A DNA stretch of 64,000 nt from Glandiceps talaboti (taxonomy: Eukaryota; Hemichordata; Enteropneusta; Spengelidae): positions 13,187,043 through 13,251,042 of the forward strand of contig NC_135562.1 of NCBI RefSeq assembly GCF_964340395.1, in the 5' to 3' direction. Under the pieces are notes generated by a model that was not told the origin of the DNA, did not search any database, and saw only the letters and a list, made by a program, of their open reading frames with translations. Both the position numbers and the translations under genes were made by a program. Shown one piece after another: positions 62,145 to 64,000 of the stretch (position 1 is its first letter; every line of letters starts with the position of its first letter).

Positions 62145-62509
62145 GTAATATCAAATTACGACGCCAGTAATAAGAGGTTTCAGTTTACTAAGATACACAC
62201 AGACTAAAACTGTTGTTGTTCATCGTGATAGATTACTTAAACCGGAATGGTAGCTATAAAAGGCCCCTTCACTTACTGGGTGATAGTGGTTCCGCTGTTG
62301 TGTGAATCTAATCACTCTGTGATCAAAATAATGTAAATATTGGAAATCTCAAAACAGTATACTGTAAGTTTATGGAACTTGAACTCCCTACTGAGACTAC
62401 AATTAAACCAACGTCCATTCAATAGCTTATCACTGTTGTATCAACATGTTGTAACAATACTTTTAGTTTGTGTCTATCTTAAACCAAAGCCTTTATTACC
62501 AAAGTAATA

Positions 62510-62606
62510 TTACATTGATTAGGAAGTAGGATGCCATAATAAAATTGTTTTATAAATTCCAAATAAATAAACAATCCTCATCCATATGGTTACTTTAAGT
62601 CTAGTT
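62510..62606. repeat. Single arm of the 13.0-kb inverted-repeat family
   Basis: ATAATAAAATTGTTTTATAAATTCC then CAATCCTCATCCATATGG matches 13262-13318 and 34640-34705. Confidence 0.65.
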
Positions 62607-62754
62607 TCCAAACCTCTTGGTGTGCATTTAATAATTTCTAGTGTACAGACTGAGTCAGCTCTGATTTGATTTTGATGTATTATGTATTTTGTACACTTTG
62701 TATATGACAATGTGGCCACAGTTGCAGACTGAAACTTGAAAATCCAATTAACTA

Positions 62755-63124
62755 TTAAAGGGGAACACCACTCCAGAAAATAGAAACGCTTTCAAAAACT
62801 ACCGGGGTATGAGTTCTGGAGAGTCATGTCATGATTTGGTATCATATTATTAATTACTTGTGATTTCACATGAAGGATATTTTGCACTGAAGGGAATAAA
62901 CATTTGAAAGTCATGAATATTCAGTGTGCAACTTAAATAATATTATTTCTGCTGACTCCCATGATGCAGTAGCCCATAGGAAAGATGTCCCATAAAAGCA
63001 CAAGATCAACTTAATGCTTCTCTGAAATCGCAAGTCATTGTAGGTGATGTAAAATTATGAAATGACTCTCCAGAACACAAAGTTCATGGAAATGTCTCTA
63101 TTTTCTAGGGTTATGTTCCCCTGA
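62755..63124. mobile_element. Inverted-repeat MITE, about 370 bp
   Basis: Left end AAAGGGGAACACCACTCCAG and right end complementary to CAGGGGAACATAACCCTAG; the arms run about 70 bp and share AGAAAATAGA and GTTCTGGAGAGTCAT. It lies downstream of the second PARP14-like exon, presumably in its intron. Confidence 0.78.
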
Positions 63125-64000
63125 CAATATCACAGTCATACTTGACATCAATTTTTCTTTCTTTTGTGTTATGGAGAAATGTAAAATTCTCAGTCAGACT
63201 GTAAATGTGCCACCTTCATAAAAAGTATGTCTGTCTAAAACAGGAGTGTCACAGGACAATACAGGGACATTCTTAAAGTACAGAAGTGCAGGCTAAGACA
63301 ATGAGTGGCCCTGACTTCCACTCCCCCTTCCAAACAGTTTTAAAGTTATAGGCATGTATGTACAAGTACTCCTGTGGGATATTACTGTCTCAGAGAACAT
63401 AATGTATCAATAGACATGACTGTAGATTTGCTTGCATGAGTAAGTTTTAGTGTAGACGTCATGCAATGTATTTTGTTCATTGTTCGCTCACATGATGTAT
63501 ATGTTGTTGGTATCCAGTTCAAATCATGCCAAACATATTTGTGTTGTTAAGTAGATAACCTTTAACCTTTCATGACATACACTGCTATTGTGTTGCAAAT
63601 ATATGTCTGGTACTGCAAGCTTAGACTATAAATAAGTAGACATTTTATACAGTCATGTCAGTTTATGTTCTGGTTGGCAAGGTTGTTAGTGATAGGAGTA
63701 CAAAGGTATTTGTTGATATTGATGAAAAAGATTATACCTTGGTAGCAGAGATAAGAAATTGAAATAGTGGGAGGCTACAGCAACAAGTCAAGGGTGGTCT
63801 ATAAATTGTGTATGTCTATTTTAAAGGCCAAGTTCAGATTTGGATTAAAATGTAAGTTTGAAAAAGTTGTCTGACAGAGCTATAGAAAAAAGTTAGTCCT
63901 AAACAAAAGAATGAGCCTTGACAATCATTATGGTGCACTGATAAGATAAGATTAGCCTGAGCGACTAGGATTGAAACATTGGCCTTTAAAATTAAATGTC
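63125..64000. other. Presumed intron of the PARP14-like gene
   Basis: No exon or repeat is recognised before the window ends. Confidence 0.4.

Overview
The window is animal nuclear DNA: coding exons are split by GT-AG introns, the sequence is AT-rich, and it is crowded with microsatellites and small inverted-repeat transposons. The gene content (a DED-NACHT receptor, a CARD/Death adaptor, PARP14-like macro and RRM proteins, an arylsulfatase, a BTB-kelch protein, a CDADC1-like deaminase) points to an invertebrate, probably a marine deuterostome such as a hemichordate, amphioxus or echinoderm relative. That placement is inference; nothing seen fixes the species. All exon structures were joined by hand from splice sites and phase.

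Layout. 0.6-0.95 kb: last exon and poly(A) signal of an unidentified + gene. 1-5.8 kb: non-coding, with a minisatellite and a long TGTA microsatellite. 5.8-11.0 kb: BTB-kelch gene (+), two coding exons around a repeat-filled intron. 12.1-13.7 kb: two 5' exons of a CDADC1-like deaminase gene (-), convergent with the BTB-kelch gene. 17.4-17.8 kb: one orphan exon (-). 19.1-24.9 kb: three-exon DED-NACHT receptor (+). 27.4-28.2 kb: tandemly duplicated microsatellite block. 29.0-29.2 kb: decayed coding fragment. 31.4-37.8 kb: seven-exon gene (+) for a predicted 365-residue CARD - coiled-coil - Death protein. 38.9-46.5 kb: seven-exon arylsulfatase (-). 49.6-50.4 kb: nested perfect palindromes among TA repeats. 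53.4-55.9 kb: macro-domain protein (-). 56.5-59.2 kb: 1.35-kb tandem duplication. 59.7-62.1 kb and beyond the window: start of a PARP14-like gene (+).

Biology. Four loci have families tied to innate immunity or cell death: the DED-NACHT receptor, the CARD-coiled-coil-Death adaptor 6.5 kb downstream in the same orientation, and the divergent macro/PARP14-like pair. The CARD-coiled-coil-Death protein is the most notable: it joins two death-fold domains through a coiled coil coded by small, mostly phase-1 exons, so it could bridge a CARD partner to a Death partner in an oligomer. Whether it works with the neighbouring receptor is inference from position only.

Mobile DNA. Recognisable families are: a 792-bp hAT-type MITE with an 8-bp target duplication, a four-copy long-TIR MITE flanked by TA, a hairpin family lodged in TA repeats, several other inverted-repeat elements, and a tRNA-like SINE head.
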